Shown piece after piece: positions 35,388 through 48,922 of a DNA stretch of 60,000 nucleotides. Made by a program: the position numbers and the translations under genes. The notes beneath the pieces were generated by a model, which saw nothing but the letters and a program-made list of their open reading frames with translations, made no database searches and was not told the origin of the DNA. Every line of letters starts with the position of its first letter. Position 1 is the first letter of the stretch. Source of the stretch: Membranipora membranacea. Lineage: Eukaryota; Bryozoa; Gymnolaemata; Cheilostomatida; Membraniporidae. The stretch lies in the NCBI GenBank assembly GCA_914767715.1, contig OU612070.1, forward strand, positions 10,435,501 through 10,495,500. Reading direction: 5' to 3'.

Positions 35388-36372
35388 CACTTAACATTTT
35401 TTTATTTACTTAAAGTTTAATTTCAAAACTGCTAAGACTCATCAGTTACAAAATGCTCACACAAAACAAATTTTGGGTATCATCTTTGAAATTAGAGTTT
35501 TTTTGCAAAATATAATGAATCATCAACTCATCATAATATAAAATGTACATTTCATTCAATCAAGCAGCAAAGCTCCTCATATAAGATCCGCACTGGCATT
35601 AATTAGCTAGGCTATGTAATATTAGAAGTGCTAATGTTCACAGCCGACAGCATTGTGCACCCGCCAGTATATTCCACATCTATACCTATGTATATTAAAG
35701 ATTACCCTCACTTATCATTTACAAACGTAAACATAATCTTAAGACAATTCAGGTAAACAGCAGCCTGGAACTGGGTCATTTCTGGCAAATTATTTTTTTC
35801 AGGGCAGCAAACAACGAGGACAATAGCATACTGATCCTATGGATATGAAATGTAAATGGCCGACCTCGGTTAGCCTAAGTAATTTGCCTTGATATTTACA
35901 ATAAAAATCCTGCATGACAAATACACATCATTTTAAACGTGCAGTGTGAGTGAATTACACTGGATATATAGGAATCCTGCACCCACAATTTCAAACGATA
36001 TTCTATGCATGCTATGCGTTTGATATGATAAATTATATGCTGCCATCATCATAGACAAATACAACAAAATATTGCCTGAAATCTAATCATAAACATACGC
36101 GAAACACCTGCTACGATTTCATAGGGCTTTTATCAACCCGCCCCCAAATAGAACTGAGTCATTATTAAGAACTGAGACTAGCAGTGAGCAAAATGAAATT
36201 ATTATTCCATACTTTTACTCAGCTGGGCTGGGTTGTGTGTTTGCTGCTCTGAGGTCATTCGCTGAACAGGAAGTGATCAAAATCTTGAGGATATTTTCGA
36301 GGAATACAAAAGCTTGGATATTTATACATCTTCCACTTTTTCACAACAAGGATTAGATAAGAAATAGCCAAG
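35388..36372. other. Intergenic upstream of intact coiled-coil gene
   Basis: No exon is seen. It should contain the promoter and 5' UTR of the coiled-coil gene that starts at 36373; no core element is obvious. Confidence 0.5.
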
Positions 36373-39300
36373 ATGAACAATGGATTATCTGCCGAGTGTG
36401 CTGCTGAATTGCAAGGTTTGTTGTGACTTTAAAATACTTGGAAATCGGAGATATCGGGCAAATACCGCTGTCACATGATAAGGGAATATGAAACGGCCAG
36501 CCAGCAGCTAGCTGTTTCATTGATTAAGATTATCTTCTTTACTTTCTGTTGGTGGATGTCTACATGAAAGAGCTCATAATATGTGCTGGCCAACAAGGTC
36601 TCATTTTCCCCTGTTTGCTTTTACCAAGTCCGATGTTTAGAAAGTATTTCAGCTCTCATTTCGGCACTCCACACAACACTGTTAATAATACATTGTGATT
36701 TACCCTGTAACAATGTTATATAGCTTATGGAATTTGGCAAAATTTAATGGCGAATATTTTATCAGTTAGCGTTATTGGAATTGAACTGATACAAAACTTT
36801 CTTTCTAGCATTGTGTATTGAATGTTGTTGATGTTTTTGATGACATAGATTTCCGCTAGCTTTATGAGGGGTAATGATGCATTCTGGGATTGTTGCTTAT
36901 GGCTTGTTGACAGCTAATATGTTATTCTGAAATGGTTTGCAATATTCAAACAACTTTGTGTCCAATGTGCATCATACCCTGGCTGAAGTGCTCATTCAGA
37001 GCCCAGACTGATTTAAGATTTTAGAAACCATGTTGCATTCTGGGATAGTTGGTTGTGCTTTACAAGTATTATTGCATTCTGGGATTGTTTGCAATATTCT
37101 GCTGACTTTATAAGGCGTTAGAGGTAAGATGATGAAGATGAGAGCAAACTGTGATGCTGCCATAGATAGAGCAGATCAACTGAATAAGTCTCTACAGGAA
37201 ACTACAGAGAGGCTCAACCAGACGGAGGAAGAGAGAAACTCTCTACAAAGGTGATTACTGAACCTGGGCTCACTATAAATCATATACCCTAGAGGAGTAT
37301 ATATAAGCTTGAGTTTAGTTTATCTGTTAGGAGATGACTTAATGTTAGCTAGCACTAAATTTTGGCTATCTAGGAATTTTTCTTTTAATATGAAGCACCC
37401 ACCGCTCTTTAAATTTCATTTATATCTATTAATTATAAAGTATAATATTATTCAATTGACCCAAAGAACGATGTAATGCATTATTTTGTACTCGTATACC
37501 ATAAACCGGTTTTAGTTTTCATATTGAGTTCTTTCTGAGAAAGAATAGTTTTACCAGAAGAACTTGGGTCATGCAGCTGTTGATCACAGCGAAGCACTGC
37601 AGGCAAGGTCATATTTCAGGGTCATTATACATTTCCTTGTTATGTTGATGGACTCTTCAATAGAAATAATTGTCTAATAAGAGTGCATGCTTATCCAGAA
37701 ATAATTGGATACTTATTAATTGTATATTACCAGTTGGCTTACAAATTTGTGGAATGATGATGGTTTGGTCATCATAATAGAATCTGTAGATCAGCCAGCT
37801 TATTGCCACATACCGACTGAGGACAAGATAGAACACGTTTGTTCCCTCTGTGGTGGCAGAGGGATATTGCAAAAGTAGGGTATTGGGGCGCCTCTTTTCC
37901 CAACTTTTGCGATATCTCTCCGCCACCACAGAGGGAATAAAATTGTTCTAGAACCAGCTGAGTAGAATCCCCCTCAAAAGGGATTCCTCAAAAAGTCACA
38001 GGTCACAACTAGACACATTTGAAAATCCCCATTGTCATGGTGGACTGGCATTGGGCATTCCTATGGTGAGAGGGACACCCCAAAAAAAGATTAATTATAT
38101 CATGATCAACATTATCTGCTCCCGCATTCCGTTTTCGTTGTATCAGCAGAGTATTTCTTAAAATTAGAACACAATTAATCTTTGATTTGATGAATATATG
38201 ACATATTCATATTTTTAGACAGTCAATTAACCTGAATGATCAGCTGTTCTTGTTAGAGGGACACTTGAAGGATGCTAATGATAGGCTGATGGAAGCTGAT
38301 ATATCGAGAGAGTCTCTGATCGCAGAGGTAGGGCAACTGCCATTATTTGTAACACAATCGGAGCTCACTGGTTTTCTCCCCAGCTGCATTGCAAGGTTTC
38401 GTGCCATATTTTTTAAAGAGAAACTAGCAATTAAAAAAGCAACAATTCTCTTGAAGCATTAAATCTGGAAAATATTGAATGAATGTATTGCACCAAGACA
38501 TGCGGTACTCGCCAGAATAATAATATCATAGATAGTTTATGTAGCACAATCAGTCAAAATTCTGTTTAGGATAAGACATGCACTAGCCTGCTCCACTGCC
38601 TGCACCCGAAGGAATAGCAGGACTTGAAATTGGTGTAGAAAGCGAGCGAGCACAAAATAAATATAGAGGGGGATCCTTTAGAAAACAGTTCCCGCTGGAT
38701 TCTGAGCCTCTTTTTGGCCGTATCAATCCTGATCTATATTTCTGCAAAACTGTTATAGATTTGCATAAGTTGACCCAGAGAGTCAAATACACAAAGAAAG
38801 AAGCCCAGCTAGACCACTGGTTATTATTATATATAATAATATATTAACCTGATCATCTTCCTTCCTATATCCAGGTAAAGGGATTGAATCACAGACTAAA
38901 TGTGATGGATGCTGCCGAAGAGACATATAAGCAGCAGCTTACTAGTGAGAGAGACAGGGCAGCTCTGGCTGAGACAGAGGCTTCCGAGTATAAGAGGAAC
39001 GTCGCCCGTCTCCAGATGGATAACGAGAAACTCGACCAGGACGTCGCTTATTACCGCGGCAACACACAGCAACTTACTCAACAACTCAAAGAGAGTGAGG
39101 ACAGGGTCAGTTAGAATAGAACACTTTCATACCTGACCAGATTTAAAATCATGCTTCGGCTCTGAGGCGGACAGAACTGTCTGTTTTGGGGGTGTGGCTT
39201 TGGAATTGAAACGAGTAAAACATTCGCAGCAACATGCTTGCTATCCCTTGCTGTCTATCTTTTTCGAACTTAGCCAAACCGTTTCCTCTTCTATTCCTAC

Positions 39301-42300
39301 ATAAGCTCAAATAACAATAGTTTTATTGTTTTCTGATCATTAGTCATAGTGGCACTGCTGTCATTGACTAGCCTTGTCAAGCGTCACTTTTATTTATTTG
39401 GTACCAAAGTTATGAAAACGGCCACCTGACCAAGCTCATCTATGCCAGCCTTTGCCAGTCTTCGCCAGCGCATAATGCATCGTTGCAAGTTTGAGTGCAA
39501 AGTCCCATATAAGTAAACTACACCAAACGCTAAAACGCTGAATGATATGATGTTTGATATCTGAGAGCAATGGATTATCTGATTGAATGGAGCCTCAGTA
39601 TACACAAGCGCAAAACTTGCACATGCATTTTATATCCAGAGTTTACACTATTTGAAATTGTTAACAAAGCCTCATGAAACTGTTCCTAGCAGGACTCTAC
39701 AATATGGCATCTTCATCCAATTTTAACCTTATTACTCCGTCAGTTACATTCCTATTCCTATGTACTCTAGAGTAGCCTTATCTCAGTGGCCCCACTTCTG
39801 TTCGTTACAAAAACAAAACCAAAACAAAAAGGACTGGCCGAGGTGAGGCAAGATGTGGGGTGTAAAGTAAAGTATTCACAACAGAAAAAGTTCCCTCTTG
39901 TGAAATTTAAATAACCTCCCACATTAGCTAGTGAAAGTTGGTGCTAGCTAAGCCAACCCCCCCTCCCCGACCCCCAAATTAGCTAAACTTCTATGTTGCT
40001 AATATCAGGTATATCAAATTTTGTTTCACTACAGCCGGAAAATATCACAAGGCTCGTAACGAAAGCAAAACGAAAAACACTGATCTTCATGATTTTATAT
40101 CAAAAAGCTGTATGATCACTAAATAAATGTTGCCTAAAACTGTTTCAGATAGCAGAACTGACGAGTAGTTATAATCAAGTAGTGATGGAGAATAAACAGA
40201 TGGAACATCACCACCACCACCGAGCAGGAAGTAGAGCCAGAGATGTGAGGTCTATAAATACGCCGGCAGCAGCAGCGTCGGCAGCACCTGCTCCGGTACA
40301 GCAGATTATAGTAACAGGTGGTAACGATATGCAGACAACAAACAGGTTAGCTCTCTGTAGTCTGAGACTTATGGGTTTTTGAATTAAAATGAGTAACCGT
40401 TTTGAAACGTGACCTTTTTCCATAACCCGGTGGGGGGAGGAAAAAGTCAGGTAGGCTCAGACTAGACCTCTTGCAGCTCTGACACACACAACAAGGAGGG
40501 CCGAGATGGTTTCTGATCAGAAGTCCTCCTGTTTTGCTTCAATATCTTATATCTCATTTGACAATTGACAGCAGCAAACACTGAAATATAAAGAATCAAG
40601 TATATAATTTGTAATTTTTAAATTCCAACCATAAAATTTATCCACAGCTGATCAGGTCAGGCATTAGCTAGATCTATTTGAGAACCAAAGCGTTGCATCG
40701 TGGGATATCGTTTATATGCCCTACTGAATTGTTGTCTTACATCATTACTGCACCTTTTAAAATATTATACTATATCACATAACCGGCAGCAGTGATGATC
40801 AATTACCTTACAAATAAAATGCGCAATTTTCTTATGTTGTCAAAGGGCACAACTCCAAATTCGATTTCGCGCAGGCATAGATATATAGACCGCGTCATTG
40901 GCTATTGAACTTGCACTCATAAATTTACTATATCTGGATCATTGCATAATCATGATTTGTTTCCTCGACCTTCACAGACAGGTGGAGCAGTATGTCAGGC
41001 AGCTCGATGAACTTAACCAGCTTCTATCTAAGAAGGATGGTAAGGTATCCAAACTGGAGAACGAGGTGTTTGTGTATCAACAAAACTATAAGATGTTATC
41101 AGATCAACTACAAGAGCTACAACAAGTCAATCAGGATCTACAGAAGCAAGTGAGTCAGAGAAATTAATATACGCTGCCATACCACCATAAAGAATCAAAA
41201 TCATATACCATTATGTACCATATTCCTTATAATATAAATCATATTACATATGCTATCATACATTCATAAAGATGGGGTAGACAAAGATATCTCCGACTGT
41301 AGGAGTGTCAGGAAATTTTTTACCTTGTACAACAGTTTGCATAGCTATTGCTTGATGATACTATTGGTAAAAGTTTATCCATTGAGATTACTTATGGTTT
41401 GTTTGATGGAAAGCTTTTGGAAATCAGAGAAAGACACCCTGAATCAAGGCAAACATTTTTTCTGTATCACCATCTTATTTTCAGCTCATGACACGCAGTA
41501 AGGTTTGTTAGCATGCAGCCGTAACTTCTACCGCAAACGATCCAAATATCCTCAACGCTACAACTCTAAGCCACACTCATAAACCAAACAACAAACCCAG
41601 TTCTGTCCAAAATACCGTAAAAGAAACCCTCACAAACACTTTGTCCTCAACTTGCTACTGTCATCCAAACCAACCAGAAGCAGAAAATAATATAATCCCA
41701 CAGCGTCTGTAAAATGAATCAAGGTGTAATTCATAGAAACCACTGGCCTGCTTGCTTTCCTAATGGTTCAAACTTCCAAACAAACCCTGATGATTCAACT
41801 CGTAACACTTTTTTCTGAAATGTTATTTAGACACACAGGCTGGCTACAGCAGGTGACCAGCTGGTCGATCAGAGGGAGACTAACAAAGGACTCAACGACC
41901 AGCTGTCAGAATCAGAGAAACAAAACGCGCTCTGGGAGGCCAAGGTAGGATAAGCCATAGGCATGGGCCAATGAACTCCCTCTTCATTGCATAGGCTAAG
42001 TATTCAGATATCATAACAAGTGTAGTAGGCTCTACTCAATTTCTTATCTTGTCTTATTTACAGATGCTTATACATTTTTTTATGCATTGATGAACTTACC
42101 TCTGCAACTTCTGTCTAACCTAGTGCGAGTCAAAGTCATATGCTATGGGTTTCGTTTGAGCAAGGAGTTGGTTTGAGTCAACATAACAGCATATTCAATG
42201 TGACTGTCAAATCCGTTCTCATCATAAACCAGGACACTATGTACATCTTCTGTAAGGTACTTAATTGTGGTGACCCCAAAGACTGGCAACTTATTTTTAT

Positions 42301-42574
42301 TCCTATGCGTCACCCGCAATTCTGCACCTAACTGAAGCTGCACATAGTGTCCGATCTTGGTTTATCATTATTAAGCTTATTGTCTTTACATGTCATGTTT
42401 TCAGTTCCTCTATCTATGTATATATATATTTAGGCAGCAGATATGCAGAGACACATCTCACAGCTGGGTCAGCAGCTGGCTGAACAGAAGGCAGCGTACG
42501 GAGAGTTATATTCACAGATGAATACTGCTATAAAAGACATCGAGAACACAGAGCAGGGAGTGTGTGATTTCTAA
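36373..42574 (+). CDS. Coiled-coil protein of unknown function, 377 aa
   Basis: Eight exons (36373-36415, 37124-37250, 38219-38327, 38875-39105, 40149-40345, 40978-41149, 41831-41944, 42434-42574) join in frame. The product is Gln-, Glu- and Leu-rich with long heptad stretches through exons 2-4 and 6-8, for example LNDQLFLLEGHLKDANDRL and QVEQYVRQLDELNQLLSKK. Between the two helical blocks lies a low-complexity hinge in exon 5: a run of five His, a basic stretch, then an Ala/Pro-rich segment. The C-terminus is GVCDF. No membrane segment or zinc finger is visible. It could be a cytoskeletal, Golgi or adaptor-type coiled-coil protein; I do not recognise the family. A candidate AATAAA is at 42966-42971. 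It is convergent with the HMG20-like gene. Its 5' end was duplicated to 22911-24841. Confidence 0.8.
37828..37951. repeat. MITE-like hairpin in coiled-coil intron 2 (copy 3)
   Basis: This is the duplicate of the hairpin at 24382-24505, with a few substitutions. Confidence 0.7.
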
Positions 42575-43762
42575 ACAGCTAATAGACCTCTTCGTCTAAA
42601 GCGTGCATCCACCGAAAAGTTACCTCATTTCTAAGTGTAGGAAAGGCAAAAAGTGTCTTGTTGTGAAGGACAAAGTTTGAGAAGTTTGCTTTTTTGACCA
42701 AGAGCAAGTAATCAACATGTGAATTGAGTTGATCGTCGATACAAGGCTTCACCACATTGAGTGTTGGTACCAGTGGAAGTAAGATGTTAAACTGATATTA
42801 TTGTAATTCACCACCTCAAGCAATTTGTAGTTCTATTTTTCCCAATCATTATACTCATACATCACCATTTTCTAGTTTTAGCCCATTTGTTTGTATTTAC
42901 ATAAATCTACTATCAAAACGTAGATAACTCATAGCATAGCAAATAAGCAGTTTCATGTATTTCGTAATAAATGGCTGGACTCAGAACGTGTCATGGGGAT
43001 TAACATTAAATTAAGATCATCTATGAATAACATGTATTTACAGTGAGTAAATCTGAGCGGTTTTTTGGATTATTGGGCCACTTCTCTGGTCACATACAAA
43101 AGAAAAATACACTATACAGGGCCAGTAGAGAGAAATTTGGCCTTCACCATATATTGAAGCTTATCTTTCGTAAAAATTGGAAGGAAAATTCAACATGCTA
43201 AATTGGCTGTTAAACTGAGGCGTTAGAGTTTTCTAAATCCTTGGTTGAACATATTGGATATAAACAACTGTAGACTCAGTAAAAGTGTTTTGTATACAAA
43301 TGTTTGTTTGTGGCTTGACTGAAGTCAGGCAGGCAGCGTTTTAAGTGACACAAGACAGCAGACCATTTCTATTTACAATGAAGCAAGGCTTACTTCAGTT
43401 ACTAAGCAGTCAGCCTAATCAAACATTACTCATAATCGCATATGCGAACCACATATAGTTTCCTATATAAGGACATGAAAATCTTAGAGCTAAACTATAT
43501 GTATATCTTTGGATGGTCGACTACCAAATGACAGTGACAGAGCACTGACTGCAAAGTGTCAGTGACACATCACTGACTGCACAATGTCAGTGACAGAGCA
43601 CTGATTGCAAAATGTGAGTAACATAGCGAAGTCTTGTTGACATAACTGTACAATATCAGAGAGCCAGTGACAGTACACAAAATGTGAGTGACAAATCACT
43701 GGTAGCTTGTTGATGGAACTGTACAATATCGGTGAGCTATACTTGCTGTGTCGGCGACCAGT
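42575..43762. other. Convergent 3' region between coiled-coil and HMG20-like genes
   Basis: No gene is seen. It holds the AATAAA for the + strand gene (42966-42971) and, near the HMG20 side, a 28-bp tandem repeat (43532-43615) with degenerate further units to about 43720. Confidence 0.5.
43532..43615. repeat. 28-bp tandem repeat, three units
   Basis: Units start at 43532, 43560 and 43588 and follow CAGTGACAGAGCACTGACTG...TGT with one to four changes. Related GAGTGACA/CAGTGACA words continue to about 43720. The array lies just downstream of the HMG20-like stop codon and would be in its 3' UTR on the minus strand. Confidence 0.85.
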
Positions 43763-46700
43763 CTAGGTGACGTAGGCTTCCAGGTTGAGTTTGTTCACCA
43801 CCTCGGTCACTGCTAGTATTAGCTGCTCGTTCTCCTGGGGAGCATCAAGGATAATCTGATGTAACTTAGTCATGTAGTTATCTATAGTCGCTACGGTGGG
43901 CACCTCATTAGTGTCTGAAACATAAAGTGTGAGACTGAAATACGAGTTATCCTAGTACACCATTACAAGAGATCGTGATACAAACAGGTAGAGTAATCGT
44001 GATAAAATTGCCAGCATTGTGTCCCTTTCCACTGGCAATCAGATACTACCAGCTTGAGGGGGAGCAACTCCAAAATACAGCTGAATCGGAGCAAACTTGA
44101 TCCCTGCTTGATCTAACAGACATATACTTTCCTGAAAATCAAGTATGTCAGCAAGTTATCATGCTAGCATCATAATACTAGGAGAGAGAGCATGTCACTT
44201 CACCTCTGTCTCATTGTATGCTATTCCAGTCATCTGACACAAAAGTCTACAATTTTCGTGTGACGTCAGCGTAGCCTGGTACGAATGTTCCAGCCTGCTG
44301 TAACCCCTATTTGATGAAGCAAAAGTATAGTCCTGTAGTGAGCACATATCTAGGCCTATAGAGCTGGCAGTTATGTCTGTTTTTCTTTCAGCAAAACAAC
44401 AACTAACCTGGTAATGGTACAACAACAAAGTTTGTAGCGAGAGTTTCTCTCAATGACTCGAGATGCTGCACTAAGGCTATGTTATTATTTCTCTGAATAT
44501 TAGCTTCTTCATCCAGACTAGTGACTATACTCTTCAATTCATCAACATGTTTACCCAGGATAGCATTCTGTTCCTCATACTGATAGTTCAGCTTTCTCAA
44601 CTCTCGTAACTCTTTCTCTCGGTCTATACGAGAAATTGATAATCATGGTAATGTCTTGTCACATGTGACTGTTATGAAGTGAGGGAGGCGACTCTAAATG
44701 TGTGAATATTTACTGGCTCGTCTCATGTGAGGGCTAGTTAGCTAGAGAGACAAATCTAAATGCATGCGATTACTCAAATCTGCATAATGGGTACTCCGGG
44801 TGTCTATGAACTTGGCTACACTGTGCCAGCCATAGTCATGTTGCAACAATTGTAGCGTACATCGTACAGCTTGAAAGCCAACTAATTATTAAGCCCTTAC
44901 CATGCGAATTTTGGATTCACCTAACTTGTATTATTTATAAAAGTAAAATACGTTTGTCTACTCACTTTTATTATGTTCCAGGAACTCCTCAGTAAATATG
45001 GGTAGGTCCATTCCAGGCATGCTGGCAGCAGTAGGCGCTGACGACGTAGAGTTACTCTGTTTAGACTGACTTGCACTGGTAGAAGCCTTAGAGTCCTGTA
45101 GAGCAGCCAACTTACGGGGCACCTCCTCCGTTTCTATAAATTACATTTTGACTTGTAAAGGTATCGCCATGTAAGTGACAGTTAAATAAAAGTTAGATAA
45201 AAGTTAAAAATAAAAATAAATTCCATATTCTAATTGAACTGAGCAGCAGCCAGGGTATCCCTGCCTGTGTAAAATAAAATTATGTGAAATTTTATTTTTA
45301 TTTTTTGTTTTTTTTTCTGATTGGTCATGTCGATTGCTCGTATCATGTGAAATTATATTTTTAATGTTTGTGTGAGAACTGCGAGGCAAATGCTAAGTGA
45401 GTATTGAAAACTAAATTTGATTCATTTGATGGCATTCTGATCAATGAAGGGAGAGGAAGTTCATTGTTCTGATTGACTTGGCAGCTTGAAGGGAGTAAAG
45501 TACTCCTTTTATTATTTTGGAGTTACCCTACTAGCAACATCCCACTATTAGGAGGACACAACTCCTAAGTGTTGCATCCCCAAATGAATGTCAGCAGGGC
45601 GGGTGGGAGGTGCGAGTTATATCCCACCCTCCCTGATGATGGCCATTATCAGCATTTGGGATTCAAGTAAAATATAGATTACAGATGTCACTAACCCTGC
45701 TGCTTTTTGTGCTGGAATTCTTTGTAAGCATCAGTCTGTTGATAAGCAGCTAACTCTTCTAAATATTTGGCTTTCTTCTCCTCAGCAATATCCAGGTATT
45801 TCTAAAAGAGGATTTAAAAAGTCAGAGATATTTTTCATCAGCTTTGAAGAACCTTAACTATTAGTGCATATACAATAGCATCGAGACCAACAAGCTAAGT
45901 TTGCGTCAAGGAATTGTTAGCTCATGAACAATCAAGACCTATTAGGACAACGTCATCTCATCTAACGGGTTTAGCATTCAGACGTGAGATCACAAAGATT
46001 GGGATTCAACATCCTCATCAGTCTCAACAGGCTTTCTTAGTGCCTGGCAGACTATGTAGGATGTTACACCTGACAGCAATATAAATTGGATTAAGGTGAT
46101 AGGTCAATTTATCGAGATGTTCAATGAGCATCATTTTGGCGCTACAAATTCTACTATCACAGCAAAGATTTAAACTCCTTGACCACACCTTATATGGAAA
46201 TCAGCATTGTTCAAATTGTGACAAAACTCATGCCTTGGCAACAGGACCAAAAAGAGTACCACACATACCTTCTTTTTCTTGACATCCATGGTACTCCATT
46301 CACATGCGATAGTTCTGGTAAGCTCAGAAAAAGATATACTAGGATTCTGAGTTTTAATATCCTCTCTACGTTCATTCATGTACATAACGTAACCTGTCTG
46401 AGGTAACTTAGGGGCATTCTCATCTTTCAAACCCTACAAACAAGCCATTGTGAAAAATATTAGAAAAATTCTTGATTGCTAGATACAAGGAGGAATCTAT
46501 GAATTCATTGAACAACATTGATGATTAAGCCGCTGTTATTGTCTGATAAATAAAAAGTGTATAATAATAATCATAATCACTACGCTATTATGAAGTTGAT
46601 GAATTAAGTCATAATATCTGAAAAACATATATTTATAAAACCATGTGCGTTATATTATATGACTGGGCAAACCACCCTTTTATGATAAATTTGTAAAATA

Positions 46701-47837
46701 TTTCTTAGGGTGGAAATGGTAAGCTGGTAGAAATTATGTAATCTTCTTGCATTGTATTACAAGGATGGTCCAGTTTTTACGAAGGGCAGCAAATGTTTGA
46801 ATAATTGATCATTCCTCTTCAATCAACATCAGTACTTTACCCACCTTGCCAGATTTTCGTTTACGAGGTCTGCCTGCTGATTTAATTTTCTGATTTTCAG
46901 TCACAGGGTGAGCTGTGACTGTACTGGAGGACTGAGCATCCTCAGGAGCAGCCGCCGCAGCTGGGTTAGTGTCAGGCTCTACCAAGTCTGTTATGTGAAA
47001 AATATTACAACATAACCGTTTTTGACGATTTAGTGTGGTTATAGTCATAATGAGCAGGCATTCTCGGAAAATGCAAACGAAACTACTGACATATGTCACT
47101 TGAGCAAAGATGTGATACTAAGAAGAGCATGGGTCATAAACGCTCCTACCTAATATCCATAAAAAGTTCGGTAGAAAATTACCTTCTACATTTATTGCAG
47201 AGTAATGGGACTATCAATGGATGTGAAATGTACTCTCTCAACAGCACTGCTGTGGAAAGTTTAAGAAGTCGGTTGTTCATACAAAAAGGCCTGATTTCCG
47301 AGTTAACAAATCTTGTTTTTTATCGCGGCCTCTGTGTTAAGTGTTACCATACATACATACATACCAGACTGCTGGGGATTTATATCAAGTATAACAGATG
47401 GGTTCACATTCTGTAAAACTCCATCTTGTGCACTTGCAGAATTATCCAGGCTACCTGATCCACCAGCAAATCTACAGGTGGAATTTTGACTTACTGTGTT
47501 AATCAGATATCTAAATATAAGACACACCTTTTAAAAAAGTACTAAACCCTTATCCTTTTGTACCAGTCTAGACTTTCCAAATTTTGTTGATTGAAATAAT
47601 CATCTCTATTTCAACTAGTGATGTTGTGCGTAGAAGTATATGAATATATATATATATCCCTACCATGACCAAATTTTAGAGTAAAACAGAGCAGGTTTTA
47701 CACAACAAGCACAAGAGTATAATAAATGAGTTAGTTCTAGGGCCGGAATAGAATCCCATGTGGAACACTCACGCATTCTCGCCATCTAAGTGATCCTTAG
47801 CTAGCTCTTCATCAAGTGATGGGAAACCGTAATCCAT
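43763..47837 (-). CDS. HMG20A-like: HMG20A/B-like HMG-box protein
   Basis: Eight exons on the minus strand (47837-47773, 47471-47365, 46987-46845, 46433-46269, 45801-45696, 45133-44966, 44623-44408, 43914-43763) give 373 aa. Order of parts: an acidic, low-complexity N-terminus; an AT-hook-like AGRPRKRKSGK at about 94-104; an HMG box at about 112-185 (APKLPQTGYVMYMNERRED, CEWSTMD, YLDIAEEKKAKYLEEL, TDAYKEF); the conserved PIFTEEFLEHNK block; then a coiled coil in exon 7 (REKELRELRKLNYQYEEQN). In vertebrates HMG20A and HMG20B bind LSD1-CoREST complexes through the coiled coil and affect neuronal gene repression; a similar nuclear role is inferred. Length is close to human HMG20A. It is divergent from CLPTM1 and convergent with the coiled-coil gene. 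Confidence 0.92.
45576..45663. repeat. Imperfect hairpin in HMG20-like intron 5
   Basis: Outer arms ATCCCCAAATG and CATTTGGGAT and inner arms CAGGGCGGGTGGGA and TCCCACCCTCCCTG form an interrupted inverted repeat, probably an old MITE. Confidence 0.5.
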
Positions 47838-48922
47838 CTGGTGGCAAGAGTTTTGTCAAGTTGCTCGCTGGCAATATCTACAAAACAGTGATGTGGTTAG
47901 TAGAACTGGTATGTCTTTGGTCCGTCTCATTGCTATCTAGTAAAGAACAGTATACAATATACAAAGGAAGCATTAATTGCAGCTGGTACTGACTTGTAAG
48001 CAGTAACCGCTTGGTTTGGTAGTAGTGTAGTTGAGTACTACTGCTGAAAATAGAGAATAGAGTGGAAGCTTGTGTACACTGAATTGATGTCACTGTGCAA
48101 TACAGCTGAGAACATCAGTGGACTGCTCTGGTTTAGAGACACTGCGTACTAACTCCTGACCTAGGCCTGAGTAATGAGAAATGTTTATTATGGAATCAAA
48201 TTCTTGAGTAAATCCAAGAGTAAGGGACTCTTAGGTAACTCTGGTGCAAAGTGACCATAGCACACAGAAAGGCTTGCAGATGATGGTGAATAAAAATAAC
48301 TCTGAGGGTTTCCTCATTTTCTCTTTATTAATTTTTTATTAAATTGTTTAAGCGAATCTTCATTCTTATTTGTTGTGCCTTGCTGCCTTTTTAAAATGGT
48401 TAAGGGTGGAAAACCAATGAAGCCAAATTATGATCTTAGTGAGTTATACGGACCATAGCCTCTTACAAAGCATGAACTGTCGCATCTAAACATACCTCTT
48501 CAGTCGGTGCTCCAGATATTCCTTCTATTCTCTCCAGCTACCACTCCAATCTCTCGTGTTGAACCATTCAATTTTTAGCAGAAGTGAATTTTTAAGAAAT
48601 CAGACTAATAATCCTAACTACGGGTAATCATTTGGACACACCTCCTTCATTATGATTCAAAGCTATATTTTGAAATCATTATAGTCCGAAATACTCTAAT
48701 AGGTAAAGAACTTAAAACTTCACCAATAGTTATTCCAAAACTTTTGAACTAAACAAAACATATGTGTTCAAACCCAGACTGTATCAAGTCAATGTCAAGG
48801 CTAATCACTTTCCACAGGTTATTCTAGAATTTTTTTTCAGCCAACTTTCACCCAATTCCTGTCTGTTTGTTTGAATTAGATAAGTGAAAGCCTCTGTTGG
48901 GACTACAAAGAGACTCTCAGCA
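47838..48922. promoter_or_regulatory. Shared divergent promoter region, HMG20-like and CLPTM1
   Basis: The two start codons point away from each other across 1085 bases with no other gene. Both promoters and 5' UTRs (possibly with a noncoding first exon) must lie here or nearby. No TATA box, CpG island or other element is clear by eye. Confidence 0.5.
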
